Assembly (NCBI RefSeq): GCF_024347295.1
Contig: NZ_AP025458.1
Coordinates: forward strand, 682,001 to 746,000
DNA length: 64,000 nucleotides
Source of the DNA: Vibrio artabrorum
Lineage (GTDB): Bacteria > Pseudomonadota > Gammaproteobacteria > Enterobacterales > Vibrionaceae
Direction of reading: 5' to 3'
This document shows, piece by piece, positions 32,042 through 40,526 of the stretch (within the stretch, counting starts at the first letter, position 1; each line of letters opens with the position of its first letter). The notes under the pieces were generated by a model, which saw only the letters and a list, made by a program, of their open reading frames with translations, ran no database searches and was not told the DNA's origin. A program made the translations under genes and the position numbers.

Positions 32042-33094
32042 TCAGTTTCGTCTATTGAAAAGTGCCATACAATAGCTTTTGTACTCGTTATTCGAAAAAA
32101 CGACATTATCTAGTTTGTTATTTAAACTTAAATTGATCAAATGCGGTAAGATTGGTGGTTCTAAAAAAGGTTCTTCCGGTTTATCGTTACTATCTACGCT
32201 CTCACTTATCGTCACTCTCACCTTTGGATTGATAAACCGTTCATAAGCCTGCGCCTTTCTGCTAGCTTTAAGCTTTTCCTCATTTTTCAGTACGTATTTA
32301 TCTATTAACTTTGCCTTTTCGCTTGATTCTTTAGTGCCCAACAAAGGATTTTTTTCATAGATAAAATGAGCAAAAGCTGCCAGAGAGCACAATATTTTAT
32401 AATCCTCATTTCTATAACTCACACCTACTTTATAAAGTGAATCTTTATAATCATCTATATCTTCAACTGAAGGAAGGGAGGATAGCGAAATGCTATCCTT
32501 CAAAGCATCTTCATGTTTTTTATCACAAAAGATATCATCCATTTTCATATTCAAGAATGAGATATTACTCACTTCAGAAAATACTTTTTCTCCTTGTTGC
32601 GATATATAATACTTACCAAAAAACTTAAGACTAAAAGTGGTTCCCAGTATCCTGCGCCATTTTTCTCTTTCAGAAAAACAGCTTATCCCTATCTTATTAT
32701 TTATTAATTCCTCTATATGGGAAAATGCATCAAATTCTTTTTCGCCATGCTCATCAAATAAAAAAACCAGCGGTGATTCTTTAATCTGGCATTTTCCAAA
32801 ATTTATAATATTGTGTACATCAGGTAATTGCAGACTTAATTCAACCAAAAAACCTTGAGTGGCATTGTTACCAATAATTTCCGATAAGTTATAATTCAAG
32901 GGGTGTCTATATGAATTCAGTAAACAAATGGCTTCGTATGGTTTTTTATTCCATTCATCGCCATCACTACCAACACCAAACCAGAGATAGGACTGTTCAG
33001 GTGGACGGTAATAAAGTGGTATGCCTGACTTGATGGATCGTTGAAGGATGGTATCTAGTGTACTACCTAATTTTGAAATGTGAGTAAATGGCAA
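32042..33094 (-). CDS. Unrecognised 350-aa island protein
   Basis: It is AT-rich compared with the neighbouring integrase. The N-terminus (SGIPLYYRPPEQSYLWFGVGSDGDEW) suggests a small alpha/beta domain. The middle is mixed with many Phe and Lys residues, and residues about 240-300 are helical and Lys-rich (KLIDKYVLKNEEKLKASRKAQAYERF). There is no transmembrane segment, signal or catalytic motif I can name. It lies in the integrase-proximal slot of a tmRNA island, where single cargo or defence genes are often found. A complete ORF with an uncertain RBS. Confidence 0.5.
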   Translation of the reverse strand: MPFTHISKLGSTLDTILQRSIKSGIPLYYRPPEQSYLWFGVGSDGDEWNKKPYEAICLLNSYRHPLNYNLSEIIGNNATQGFLVELSLQLPDVHNIINFGKCQIKESPLVFLFDEHGEKEFDAFSHIEELINNKIGISCFSEREKWRRILGTTFSLKFFGKYYISQQGEKVFSEVSNISFLNMKMDDIFCDKKHEDALKDSISLSSLPSVEDIDDYKDSLYKVGVSYRNEDYKILCSLAAFAHFIYEKNPLLGTKESSEKAKLIDKYVLKNEEKLKASRKAQAYERFINPKVRVTISESVDSNDKPEEPFLEPPILPHLINLSLNNKLDNVVFSNNEYKSYCMALFNRRN

Positions 33095-33148
33095 ACCATT
33101 CTCCCCTATAAGACTGCTATTCCTGCTACAAATAGCAAAAGTAGCAGG

Positions 33149-33355
33149 TTATATACCAAAGTGTCGACGCAAAAAAGTTGCTTTTGTCGGCGATATCGTC
33201 TCTTTCTTCTTAGGAGCAAGAGCTTGTAACTTTCTTCCCCACACCTGCATTACAAGCAATTGCTCATCAAAGTAGTCGTAGTGATTGTAGACTCGCAACA
33301 TACCAGGTAATTGATGCCTGACAGCTTTTTCGACTGCGACTATATCAAGCTTCAT
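33149..33355 (-). pseudogene. Tyrosine integrase, C-terminal remnant
   Basis: The first 50 or so residues (VRHQLPGMLRVYNHYDYFDEQLLVMQVWGRKL) match the end of phage-type integrases: a His (HQLPGM in the place of H/W), the nucleophile Tyr in VYNHYDYFDEQ, then the WxxxL helix. The rest of the recombinase is missing. It follows the second integrase gene and represents an earlier or competing element at the same site. It might still be translated as a 68-aa peptide. Confidence 0.65.
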
Positions 33356-33499
33356 TTCATTGACTAAAGGATCGACGTGAAACTAAAAAGATTTATCGTT
33401 TTATCCCAAGAGCCGAATATGTTCATGAACCCTGCTAAGGGAAATACTCTCTATAATGTACAAAAAATTGAAATAACCAAAGATGTTAATTAGGGAAAA

Positions 33500-33530
33500 T
33501 GAAAGCCTAAACATTGGCTTTCATTCCAAT
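33500..33530. terminator. Bidirectional hairpin after integrase
   Basis: aatgaaagcc (33498-33507) pairs with ggctttcatt (33515-33524) around a taaacatt loop, with ttttag on the plus side and ttttccc on the minus side. It lies just downstream of the minus-strand integrase stop. Confidence 0.5.
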
Positions 33531-33536
33531 TTTAGA

Positions 33537-34778
33537 TTAAACAACTAACTTAATATTTACTGTCCCTGTCACACTATAGCTCCCTCGACTAGCTTTCTCT
33601 ATATGCTCACTCCACCAGCACATTACTTTACGGCGACGCTCTAGGTAGTCGGTACGATTATAGGCGCTACGAACTTGGTTTTTATCAACATGAGCAAGAC
33701 AAGTCTCAATCACATCATAATCAAAACCTTGCTCATTTAGTGTCGTACTAGCTATTGAGCGCATCCCATGGGATACAAGGCGGCCACCATAGCCCATACG
33801 CTTTAGGGCGGCATTTGCCGTTTGGCTGTTACATGGTTTTTTCGGATCTTTGTCTGAAGGAAATATAAACTCTCTATGCCCACTAATCGGCTTAATGACC
33901 TCAAGTATATCAAGCATTTGGGGAGTTAAAGGAACTCGATGTTCTTTTCGTTTTTTCATTCGTTCAGCCGGAATAATCCACACCTCATTTTCTAGATCTA
34001 GTTCATCCCAACGAGCGTTACTTGCTTCAGCAGGGCGTGTAATCGTGTGTAGTTGCCATTCTAAGAGACAACGGGTCGTTTTCTTGATATTGGCGTTAGC
34101 AATGGCTTGCATTAGTTCAGGAAGCTCTTGAGGGGTAATCGCCTTCATATGTTTCTTTTCAGGTCTTTGAAAAACGGCTTTGATATTGGTTAGAGGGTTC
34201 GCATGAATAATGCCTGCGTTAACGGCGTAGCCCATAATCTCATTCATACGCTGGCTTAATCGCTTAATTGTTTCTAAGCTGCCTTTTGCCTCTATCGGAC
34301 GTAGCAATTCTATCACCATAGGGGCTGTGATCTGGCTGATTGGTGTTTGGGCAAGGGTAGGGAAGATATTTCTTTCCAGAGAACGCCAAATGTCATCAGC
34401 GTAATTCTGAGTAACTTGGGTTTTCTTGAGCTTAAACCATTCGGAAGCAATATTGATAAAGGTATGCTCGGTGAGTGCTTTTTGCTGTTCTTTTTCTTGA
34501 GCTTTTTTAGTTCGGGGGTCAATACCTTCAGCTAATAGTTGTCTATGCTCGAAGTTGAGCTGTTTTGCTTTGGAGAAACTCAGGGAAGGGTAAGTGCCTA
34601 AACTCAGCTTGGCACGCTTACCAGTTTCTGGACTTGTATAAGTAGTGCGCCATGATTTAGTTCCGTTCGGCAATACACGCAGTTGTAAACCGTCACCCAC
34701 AGAAATCGTGTATTCCCCCTCCTGTGGTTTTGCGTTCTTTAGCTTGGTATCCGTTATTCTACCTGTGGTCTTAGCCAT
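33537..34778 (-). CDS. P4-type tyrosine integrase (ssrA-proximal)
   Basis: 413 residues from ATG 34778, RBS gaggg; eight further in-frame codons upstream are not needed. DUF4102 domain 1-90, core-binding domain about 105-200, catalytic domain to about 390. Catalytic residues R248 (ITRPAE), H337/R340 (HGMRSI), H363 and Y373 (SAYNR) are at exactly the same positions as in the integrase at 2526. It lies 178 bp from the tmRNA 3' end and reads away from it, the standard arrangement for ssrA-targeting integrases. I infer it drives the 31-kb island between the two att copies. It appears functional. Confidence 0.95.
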   Translation of the reverse strand: MAKTTGRITDTKLKNAKPQEGEYTISVGDGLQLRVLPNGTKSWRTTYTSPETGKRAKLSLGTYPSLSFSKAKQLNFEHRQLLAEGIDPRTKKAQEKEQQKALTEHTFINIASEWFKLKKTQVTQNYADDIWRSLERNIFPTLAQTPISQITAPMVIELLRPIEAKGSLETIKRLSQRMNEIMGYAVNAGIIHANPLTNIKAVFQRPEKKHMKAITPQELPELMQAIANANIKKTTRCLLEWQLHTITRPAEASNARWDELDLENEVWIIPAERMKKRKEHRVPLTPQMLDILEVIKPISGHREFIFPSDKDPKKPCNSQTANAALKRMGYGGRLVSHGMRSIASTTLNEQGFDYDVIETCLAHVDKNQVRSAYNRTDYLERRRKVMCWWSEHIEKASRGSYSVTGTVNIKLVV

Positions 34779-34817
34779 TTTTACCCTCGTATAGTTACCC
34801 AATATTTTGGGTTATTT

Positions 34818-34885
34818 TACATTGGGTAACGTATTGGGTAAACGATAACGAATAAGTTACTGGGCGTTAAAAAACACTAATGGAC
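34818..34885. repeat. Integrase leader with tgggtaa direct repeats
   Basis: ttgggtaacg and ttgggtaaac follow each other at about 34823-34842, and ttaaaaaacact lies at 34868-34879. The same ordered motifs occur at 4005-4056 at the other end of the island. They are candidate arm-type integrase-binding sites and overlap the probable integrase promoter, which would give autoregulation. Confidence 0.45.
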
Positions 34886-34918
34886 GCTAAGGTATTGATC
34901 ATAAAGGGTTACAGGCAC

Positions 34919-34946
34919 AAAAAAAGACGTCCTAGGACGTCTTTAG
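34919..34946 (-). terminator. ssrA terminator
   Basis: A palindromic stem aagacgtcctaggacgtctt (34925-34944) has a run of Ts on the minus strand (seven As on plus at 34919-34925). It terminates tmRNA transcription. It is duplicated with one mismatch at 3897-3916. Confidence 0.85.
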
Positions 34947-34955
34947 ATACTGAGT

Positions 34956-35322
34956 TGGTGGAGCTGGCGGGAGTTGAACCCGCGTCCAAAAATCATTCAT
35001 CATTGGTACTACATGCTTAGTCGATCTTTAATTTCACCAGCAACCTGCGAACCGACACGCTAGTTAAAGGCTAACCTGAATTATAATTCGCGCTTTTCCT
35101 CTCAGGTGGGAGAATCCGCGCTAGCTAGTTTGGGTTTGATCTCTTATTGGTCCCCGTCTTACGAGCGGAAGCTAGGGTAAGAGAGCTCTGAGCAGGTTAT
35201 TAAGCTGCTAGTGCGTAGTTTTCGTCGTTTGCGACTATTTTTTTGCGGCTTTTAACGTGGCCAACCGCCCCACGGCATGCACCTCAGACTTCAAAATTCC
35301 TGTCGAATCCTAAATCAGCCCC
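34956..35322 (-). ncRNA. ssrA: tmRNA
   Basis: A 367-nt tmRNA. The 5' end GGGGCTGATTTAGGATTCGA pairs with the 3' end ...AGCTCCACCA, forming the tRNA-Ala-like domain with a T-loop GTTCAACTC. The tag reading frame at 35200-35232 is GCA AAC GAC GAA AAC TAC GCA CTA GCA GCT TAA, tag ANDENYALAA. It rescues stalled ribosomes together with SmpB, which is encoded just upstream. The 3' end is the attachment site for the islands to its left, and integration has kept it functional. Confidence 0.98.
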
Positions 35323-35335
35323 AAGTGTTATTTGC

Positions 35336-35363
35336 ATAGTACCAGAAAAGCATTACCTGTCTA
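35336..35363 (-). promoter_or_regulatory. ssrA promoter
   Basis: On the minus strand, -35 TAGACA (35358-35363) and -10 TACTAT (35336-35341) are separated by 16 bp and end 14 bp before the tmRNA 5' end, a spacing only slightly longer than usual. Confidence 0.55.
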
Positions 35364-35388
35364 GCTCTGTGCGTTTAAGTGCTTAAAA

Positions 35389-35874
35389 TTAGCGCAAATT
35401 ACTCTTCATAATTCGTGCTTTATCTCTCGCCCAATCTTTTTCTTTCATATCAGTACGTTTATCGTGCAGCTTTTTACCTTTCGCTACGCCAACTTTAATC
35501 TTAGCCCAAGAGCGAGACCAGTATAGTGCGGTTGCGACAAGTGTCATGCCTTCACGGTTAATACGACCGATCAGGTTATCGAGTTCTTTTCTCGACATCA
35601 GTAATTTACGGATACGTGTTGGGTTCGCCACGATATGAGTACTCGCTTGAGTCAGCGGAGTGATCGTCATACCACTAATGAAAGCTTCACCATCTCGGAT
35701 GTAGACGTAGCTTTCTGCGATGTTGGTTTTGCCTTCACGTAGGGATTTGACTTCCCAGCCTTGTAGCTCAAGCCCCGCTTCTATCTCATCATCGATGAAA
35801 TATTCGTGGCGAGCTTTCTTATTAAGCGCAATGGTATTGCTACCGGCTTTTGATTTTGATTTATTCTTTGCCAT
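35389..35874 (-). CDS. smpB: SsrA-binding protein SmpB
   Basis: 161 residues from ATG 35874 ([28 protein letters not shown]); the open frame extends 23 codons further without support. The OB-fold SmpB core ([34 protein letters not shown]) and the basic C-terminal tail ([24 protein letters not shown]) that enters the ribosomal mRNA channel are complete. It lies upstream of ssrA on the same strand, as in other gammaproteobacteria, and divergently from ratA. Confidence 0.97.
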   Translation of the reverse strand: MAKNKSKSKAGSNTIALNKKARHEYFIDDEIEAGLELQGWEVKSLREGKTNIAESYVYIRDGEAFISGMTITPLTQASTHIVANPTRIRKLLMSRKELDNLIGRINREGMTLVATALYWSRSWAKIKVGVAKGKKLHDKRTDMKEKDWARDKARIMKSNLR

Positions 35875-35993
35875 AATGGCCCCATTATACGGATTGCACC
35901 CTAATTGGGGAATCCTTTTTATTTGCGCTCTAGCCCAATACAATTAAAATTGCAGTTTGTGTTAATGTAACGCTGTCTTTAACAGGAGTCTAT

Positions 35994-36422
35994 ATGCCAA
36001 AGGTTACTCGTTCAGCATTAGTGTCTTTTAGTGCCGACCAGATGTTCAGCTTGGTCAATGATGTTGCTCGTTATCCTGAGTTTTTGCCAGGGTGTTCTGG
36101 TTCTCGTGTGATCGAATCTTCAGATTCCGCGATGGTGGCTTCGGTTGATGTCTCTAAAGCGGGGATCAGCAAAACATTCACCACGTCGAATCGCATGGCG
36201 GATGGCGCCGAGATTTTAATGGAGCTGGTGGACGGCCCGTTTAAAAAGTTGCAGGGGGGGTGGTATTTTACTCCACTCGACGAGCAAGCGTGTAAGGTTG
36301 AACTTAAGTTGGAGTTTGAATTTTCTAGCCGCATGATTGAAATGGCATTTGGTAAGATTTTTAATGAGCTGACAAGCAATATGGTCAGTGCTTTTACTCA
36401 ACGAGCAAAACAGGTTTATTAA
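35994..36422 (+). CDS. ratA: RatA/COQ10-type START-domain protein
   Basis: 142 residues, polyketide-cyclase/START fold (SADQMFSLVNDVARYPEFLPGC, then GPFKKLQGGWYFTPLD and a long C-terminal helix). In E. coli it is reported both as RatA, which blocks 70S assembly, and as a ubiquinone-binding COQ10-like protein (UbiT/YfjG naming varies). RBS aacaggag. It is followed by ratB after 3 bp, a conserved pair next to smpB. Confidence 0.93.
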   Translation: MPKVTRSALVSFSADQMFSLVNDVARYPEFLPGCSGSRVIESSDSAMVASVDVSKAGISKTFTTSNRMADGAEILMELVDGPFKKLQGGWYFTPLDEQACKVELKLEFEFSSRMIEMAFGKIFNELTSNMVSAFTQRAKQVY

Positions 36423-36425
36423 ACC

Positions 36426-36737
36426 ATGACGATTGAATCGGATATGATCCACGTAGAGGTGGTGTTTGCGCTTCCCCATGAGCAGCGTGTATTTACCTTA
36501 GTGGTGAACAAGAACGCAACCGTTGAAGAGATTATTGCGCAGTCTGGTGTCTTAGAGTTGTACCCAGAGATCGACTTAACGAAAAACAAGGTTGGCGTAT
36601 TTAGCCGCAATGTTAAGCTAGATGCGACGGTTCGTGATAAAGATCGTATCGAAATTTATCGCGCACTATTGGCTGATCCTAAAGAGATTCGCCGTAAGCG
36701 GGCTGAACAAGCCAAAGCGGCCGCAGCTAAATCGTGA
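36426..36737 (+). CDS. ratB: RnfH-family protein RatB
   Basis: 103 residues, beta-grasp (ubiquitin-like) RnfH fold: [20 protein letters not shown], then [43 protein letters not shown]. The last 15 residues are Ala/Lys-rich. It is co-transcribed with ratA. It was once proposed as the antitoxin partner, but this has not held up well and the role is unclear. Confidence 0.92.
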   Translation: MTIESDMIHVEVVFALPHEQRVFTLVVNKNATVEEIIAQSGVLELYPEIDLTKNKVGVFSRNVKLDATVRDKDRIEIYRALLADPKEIRRKRAEQAKAAAAKS

Positions 36738-36762
36738 TACCAAACAAATTTGAGTAACAAGA

Positions 36763-36790
36763 GAGCTCGCGACATCGGCGAGCTTTTTTG
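36763..36790 (+). terminator. Terminator of ratAB
   Basis: Stem gctcgc (36765-36770) / gcgagc (36778-36783) with a 7-nt loop, followed by TTTTTT. Confidence 0.8.
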
Positions 36791-36828
36791 TGCTTAGGCG
36801 ATAAAGATTAACGTGTATGCTGATATGA

Positions 36829-36857
36829 AAAAGCCTGTTCAATGTGAACAGGCTTTT
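36829..36857 (-). terminator. Terminator of bamE
   Basis: A perfect stem aaaagcctgttc / gaacaggctttt (36829-36840, 36846-36857) with A/T runs on both sides; it closes the minus-strand bamE transcript and can also work in the plus direction. Confidence 0.75.
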
Positions 36858-36890
36858 GCGATTCTTGCTTGAGGGCTTTGTTTACTCAAG

Positions 36891-37250
36891 CTAGCGAAGG
36901 CTTTCGAAGAACTCATCACTGGCTTTAAAATCGCCATTGATCGTGACTAAGGTACCCGCAGCACTAAACTTAACGACGAGGTTTTTCTGAATAGGGTCTT
37001 CATGGCCTTTGGTGTGGTGATAAATGTAGTACCACGTATCTGGGTAGCCATTTTCGATAAGCATAGGTGAGCCCATAACGTAACGAACTTGGGTTTTTGT
37101 CATGCCAAACTTGAGCTGATCGACCGCTTCTTGTTCAACGTAGTTACCCTGATTGATGTCAATTCGATAAACCAACTTCTCTAGTACAGAGCAACCGGTC
37201 AACATTGTTAGTGCAAGTGGAACTGCAACTAACCACTTTTTAATTCGCAT
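36891..37250 (-). CDS. bamE: Outer-membrane assembly lipoprotein BamE
   Basis: 119 residues from ATG 37250 ([20 protein letters not shown]); the open frame extends 42 codons further as a spurious start. Lipobox LTGC. The SmpA/OmlA fold has [35 protein letters not shown], then DTWYYIYH. It is a BAM complex subunit that binds BamD and phosphatidylglycerol. It is encoded downstream of recN on the same strand, as in E. coli. Confidence 0.96.
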   Translation of the reverse strand: MRIKKWLVAVPLALTMLTGCSVLEKLVYRIDINQGNYVEQEAVDQLKFGMTKTQVRYVMGSPMLIENGYPDTWYYIYHHTKGHEDPIQKNLVVKFSAAGTLVTINGDFKASDEFFESLR

Positions 37251-37417
37251 AGTCTGAGATCTTTCTTCGCTAAAATACAGCCTGATAATAAACAAGCTCC
37301 AGCAAGAAGTAAAAAGCTCCTTGCCCTTTGAGCTTGTTATGACTGGCAATTTTGAATTAAGTTGCAAAATTGCCAATATTTTTCGGTAAATTATCAGAAA
37401 GTTGCTGAAGATGTAAC

Positions 37418-39082
37418 CTAAGCGGCGATAAGTAATTCTTTTGCATTGGCGAGTGTCGACTCAGTGATCTGGCTGCCACCAAGCAGACGAGCAAGTTCTG
37501 AAATGCGTTGTTGCTCATCCAAGGTGTGCATTTGGGTCTCTGTTTTGCCTGATTTCGTGTTCTTAGCAACGAACAGTTGTTGATGCCCACAACCGGCCAC
37601 TTGAGGTAGGTGGGTCACACACATCACTTGGGTCGATTCACCCAGTGTGCGCAGCATTTTCCCAACAACCGCAGCGGTTGGCCCGCTGATACCCACATCG
37701 ACTTCATCGAAAATCAGGCTTGGTGTATCGACTTTTTGTGCCGTGATCACCTGAATCGCCAGTGAGATTCGTGATAACTCACCACCAGAAGCTACTTTAG
37801 CAATGGGCTGCATTGGTTGGCCTGGGTTGGTCGAAACAATGAAGGTCACGTTATCCATACCCAATGGCGATGGGTGGGTGTTGGTGTTGTTCACTTCTAT
37901 TGCAAACTGCGCTTTTTCCATGCTGAGTTCGTGCATGCTTTGTGTGATCAGTTTGTTGAGCTCTTTGGCGTAACGAACGCGAGACTTGTGCAGTTTCTCT
38001 GATTTAGCAACGAACGATTGGTATTGGTGCTCAACATCGTTGGCTAATTCTTCTAGCTTTTCATCTGAGCAATCCAGTGCTTCAACTTGTTGCAATAAGT
38101 CTTGATGGTGCTTATATAACTCTTCTGGCAACACATGATGCTTGCGAGACATTGACATCACTTTTGAAAAGCGCTCTTCAACGTAAGCCATACGGCCAGG
38201 ATCGACATCGATGCTGTCTAGGTAAGATCTTAATTCGTTATTGGTTTCTTCAATCTGAATGATGGCTTCAGAGAGCAGATTTGGCAGTTCAGCCAGTCTT
38301 TCATCAAGATCTGCTAACTGAATTAAGGCGTTATTGGCCGATTGCAAAATACCAAGCGCATTAACTTCTTCACCTTCATAAATAAGCTCGATAGCTTGTT
38401 GGCAGGTTGTGGCCAGCTCTCCGCTATTGGAGAGGCGCTTATGCTCTTGTTCGAGGTCTTCATATTCTTCCTCCCCAATAGATAGCTCATTTAACTCTTT
38501 GATTTGGTACTCAAGTAGTTGTTTTTGAGCTTGGTTTTGCTGGCTATTTTCACGTAACTCTTTTAAGTGGTTATCCGCTTGTCGCCATGCTTGGTAGGCA
38601 TGACGAGTCGATTTTAATAGGTTCAAGTGGCCTGCGTATTGGTCAAGCATCGCCATTTGATAATCACTTTTCATTAATTGATGGTGCGCGTGTTGACCAT
38701 GAATGTTGATCAACAGCTGACCCAGAGACTTCAATTGTGAAAGAGGGACAGGACTGCCGTTGATGAATGCGCGAGAACGACCTTCTTTAGAGATGGTTCT
38801 GCGTAATATGCATTCACCGCCATCCAGCAGTTCATTATCCTCTAACCAGCGGGTAGCATGCAGATTGTTCTCAAGTAAAAAAGCGGCACTGACTTCGGTT
38901 TTTTGTTCACCTTGTCGAACCATTCCTGCATCGGATCTTCCTCCAAGACATAAACCTAATGCATCGATAGCGATAGATTTACCCGCCCCCGTTTCACCGG
39001 TGATTGTTGTCATGCCTTTAGAGAGTTCTAGCTGTAAAGACTTAACAATAGCGAAATTATTAACACTTAAATGAGCCAGCAT
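37418..39082 (-). CDS. recN: DNA repair protein RecN
   Basis: 554 residues, SMC-like ATPase. Walker A GETGAGKS (29-36), long coiled-coil arms (about 155-370), signature [17 protein letters not shown], Walker [15 protein letters not shown], and a C-terminal H-loop region ([12 protein letters not shown]). It acts in SOS double-strand-break repair with RecA. Two or three LexA boxes lie directly upstream. The length is typical of the family. Confidence 0.98.
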   Translation of the reverse strand: MLAHLSVNNFAIVKSLQLELSKGMTTITGETGAGKSIAIDALGLCLGGRSDAGMVRQGEQKTEVSAAFLLENNLHATRWLEDNELLDGGECILRRTISKEGRSRAFINGSPVPLSQLKSLGQLLINIHGQHAHHQLMKSDYQMAMLDQYAGHLNLLKSTRHAYQAWRQADNHLKELRENSQQNQAQKQLLEYQIKELNELSIGEEEYEDLEQEHKRLSNSGELATTCQQAIELIYEGEEVNALGILQSANNALIQLADLDERLAELPNLLSEAIIQIEETNNELRSYLDSIDVDPGRMAYVEERFSKVMSMSRKHHVLPEELYKHHQDLLQQVEALDCSDEKLEELANDVEHQYQSFVAKSEKLHKSRVRYAKELNKLITQSMHELSMEKAQFAIEVNNTNTHPSPLGMDNVTFIVSTNPGQPMQPIAKVASGGELSRISLAIQVITAQKVDTPSLIFDEVDVGISGPTAAVVGKMLRTLGESTQVMCVTHLPQVAGCGHQQLFVAKNTKSGKTETQMHTLDEQQRISELARLLGGSQITESTLANAKELLIAA

Positions 39083-39092
39083 TTTTATTTAC

Positions 39093-39148
39093 CTGTATAA
39101 CTGAACAATACTGTATATAAGTTCAGTATATACTGTTTCTTTATACAG
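39093..39148 (-). promoter_or_regulatory. LexA boxes of recN
   Basis: Two matches to the CTG-N10-CAG LexA site: ctgtatataagttcag at 39111-39126 and ctgtttctttatacag at 39133-39148. A third near-match is at 39093-39108 (CTG-N10-CAA). Multiple tandem boxes are also found upstream of E. coli recN and give tight SOS control. Confidence 0.9.
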
Positions 39149-39218
39149 TAAAGTCGACAGGTAAAAATTTTTGTGAAGAGGATCTAAACCTTACGGGACG
39201 AGGAGTGGGTTTCTGAGT

Positions 39219-40070
39219 GTCATTCCATAGAGCTACAAAGGAAAGAGATCGGGAATCGGTTATCGTTTTCGACTCGCTTCGAGAGATCCCCAACTCGGTC
39301 GTGCCTCCCTCTTGAGGATGACGTTGTTTGTTTTGCTGTAGTGGCGGTGAGTCAGAAGTGTCATTCCATAGAGTGACGAAGGAGTGAGTCGGGAATCTGT
39401 TTTCGCCTCGCTTTGAGAGCTCTCCAACTCTGTTGTTCTTCCCTCTTGAGGATGACGTTGTTTGTTTTGCTGTAGTGGCGGTGAGTCAGAAGTGTCATTC
39501 CATAGAGTGACGAAGGAGTGAGTCGGGAATCTGTTTTCGCCTCGCTTTGAGAGCTCTCCAACTCTGTTGTTCTTCCCTCTTGAGGATGACGTTGTTTGTT
39601 TTGCTGTAGTGGCGGTGAGTTAGAAGTGTCACTCCATAGAGCGACGAGGGAGTGAGTCGGGAATCTGTTTTCGACTCGCTTCGAGAGATCCGCAACTCGG
39701 TCGTACCTCCCTCTCAGGAATGTCGTTGTTTGTCATGGTGTCGTGGCGGTGAGCTAGAAGTGTCATTCCATAGAGCGACGAAGGAGAGAGTAGGGAATCT
39801 GTTTTCGACTCGTTTTGAGAGATCCCCAACTCGGTCGTGCCTCCCTCTTGAGGATGACGTTGTTTGTTTGGGGGTAGTGGCGGTGAGCTAGAAGTGTCAT
39901 TCCATAGAGCGACGAAGGAGTGAGTAGGGAATCTGTTTTCGACTCGTTTTGAGAGATCCGCAACTCGGTCGTACCTCCCTCTTGAGGATGACGTTGTTTG
40001 TTTTGCTGTAGTGGCGGTGAGCTAGAAGTGTCATTCCATAGAGTGACGAAGGAGTGAGTAGGGAATCTCC
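39219..40070. repeat. Tandem array of ~134-bp palindromic repeats (7 units)
   Basis: Units start with gtcattccatagag at 39219, 39359, 39493, 39627 (gtcactcc), 39761, 39895 and 40029; the period is 134 bp except for the first (140 bp). The second and third are identical. In each unit a left arm (gtcattccatagagyga..gagtrgggaatct) is an imperfect complement of a right arm (gagatccccaactcggtcgtgcctccctcttgaggatgac) about 55-105 bp into the unit, so every unit can fold as a long hairpin. A spacer (gttgtttgttttgctgtagtggcggtgag) joins units. The last unit is opened by a GIY-YIG gene. No conserved ORF is needed to explain the repeats. Confidence 0.9.
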
Positions 40071-40147
40071 AAAGGCTTGGCATCTTAGTTCTTTTTTCAA
40101 ACTTATTCGTCAGACACCCATCTATCATTGGTATTGCCTATGTTGAG

Positions 40148-40447
40148 ATGGAAGGAATGGATGTGAAACAACCAGCGATATACATACTGGCTAACCCGTC
40201 GGGGAGCTGCTTATATATTGGCGTGACGAGTAATTTAAAAGCGCGAATATGGCAGCACAAAAATGGCAGTGTCGATGGATTTAGTAAGCGGTATAACATT
40301 GACCGTTTGGTCTACTTTGAGCTTTATCTCGATATCACAGACGCCATCAAAAGAGAGAAGCAACTGAAAAAGTGGAAGCGAGAATGGAAAGAGAATTTAA
40401 TTGCGGAAACGAATCGTAGCTGGAGTGATTTATACGATCACTTTTGA
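40148..40447 (+). CDS. Small GIY-YIG nuclease
   Basis: 99 residues (or 96 from ATG 40157). The GIY-YIG domain fills the protein: AIYILAN (the GIY-like strand is IYIL), LYIGVTSNLKARIWQHK (YIG, with R and H of the core), then FSKRYNIDRLVYFE, AIKREKQLKKWKREWK (Glu-containing helix) and a family-typical ending NRSWSDLYDHF. It belongs to the UPF0213/YhbQ-like single-domain group with no DNA-binding appendage. Left of it is the left arm of a palindromic repeat (40029-40070), right of it the matching right arm (40446-40486), so the gene occupies the loop of one repeat unit. Confidence 0.9.
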   Translation: MEGMDVKQPAIYILANPSGSCLYIGVTSNLKARIWQHKNGSVDGFSKRYNIDRLVYFELYLDITDAIKREKQLKKWKREWKENLIAETNRSWSDLYDHF

Positions 40448-40510
40448 GAGATTCCTGACTCGGTCGTGCCTCCCTCTCAGGAATGACAGAACAATCTATC
40501 TTGTTCTGTC
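40446..40510. repeat. Right arm of the gene-bearing repeat unit, and terminator-like stem
   Basis: gagagattcctgactcggtcgtgcctccctctcaggaatgac (40446-40487) is the right arm that pairs with the left arm at 40029-40067, 360 bp away on the other side of the GIY-YIG gene. Immediately after it, acagaacaa...ttgttctgt (40487-40511) forms a short inverted repeat that could terminate nadK or the nuclease gene. Confidence 0.7.
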
Positions 40511-40526
40511 ATTTGTTATTCGGAGC

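Noticed and set aside
39219..40070. Repeat array as a CRISPR
   Set aside because: Whole units of 134 bp are repeated, including the sequences between the palindrome arms; there are no short unique spacers of constant length and no cas genes nearby.
39361..40100. Series of 66-aa minus-strand ORFs every 134 bp
   Set aside because: They arise because the repeat unit happens to lack stops in one frame; no RBS, and the frame exists only as a by-product of the repeat.
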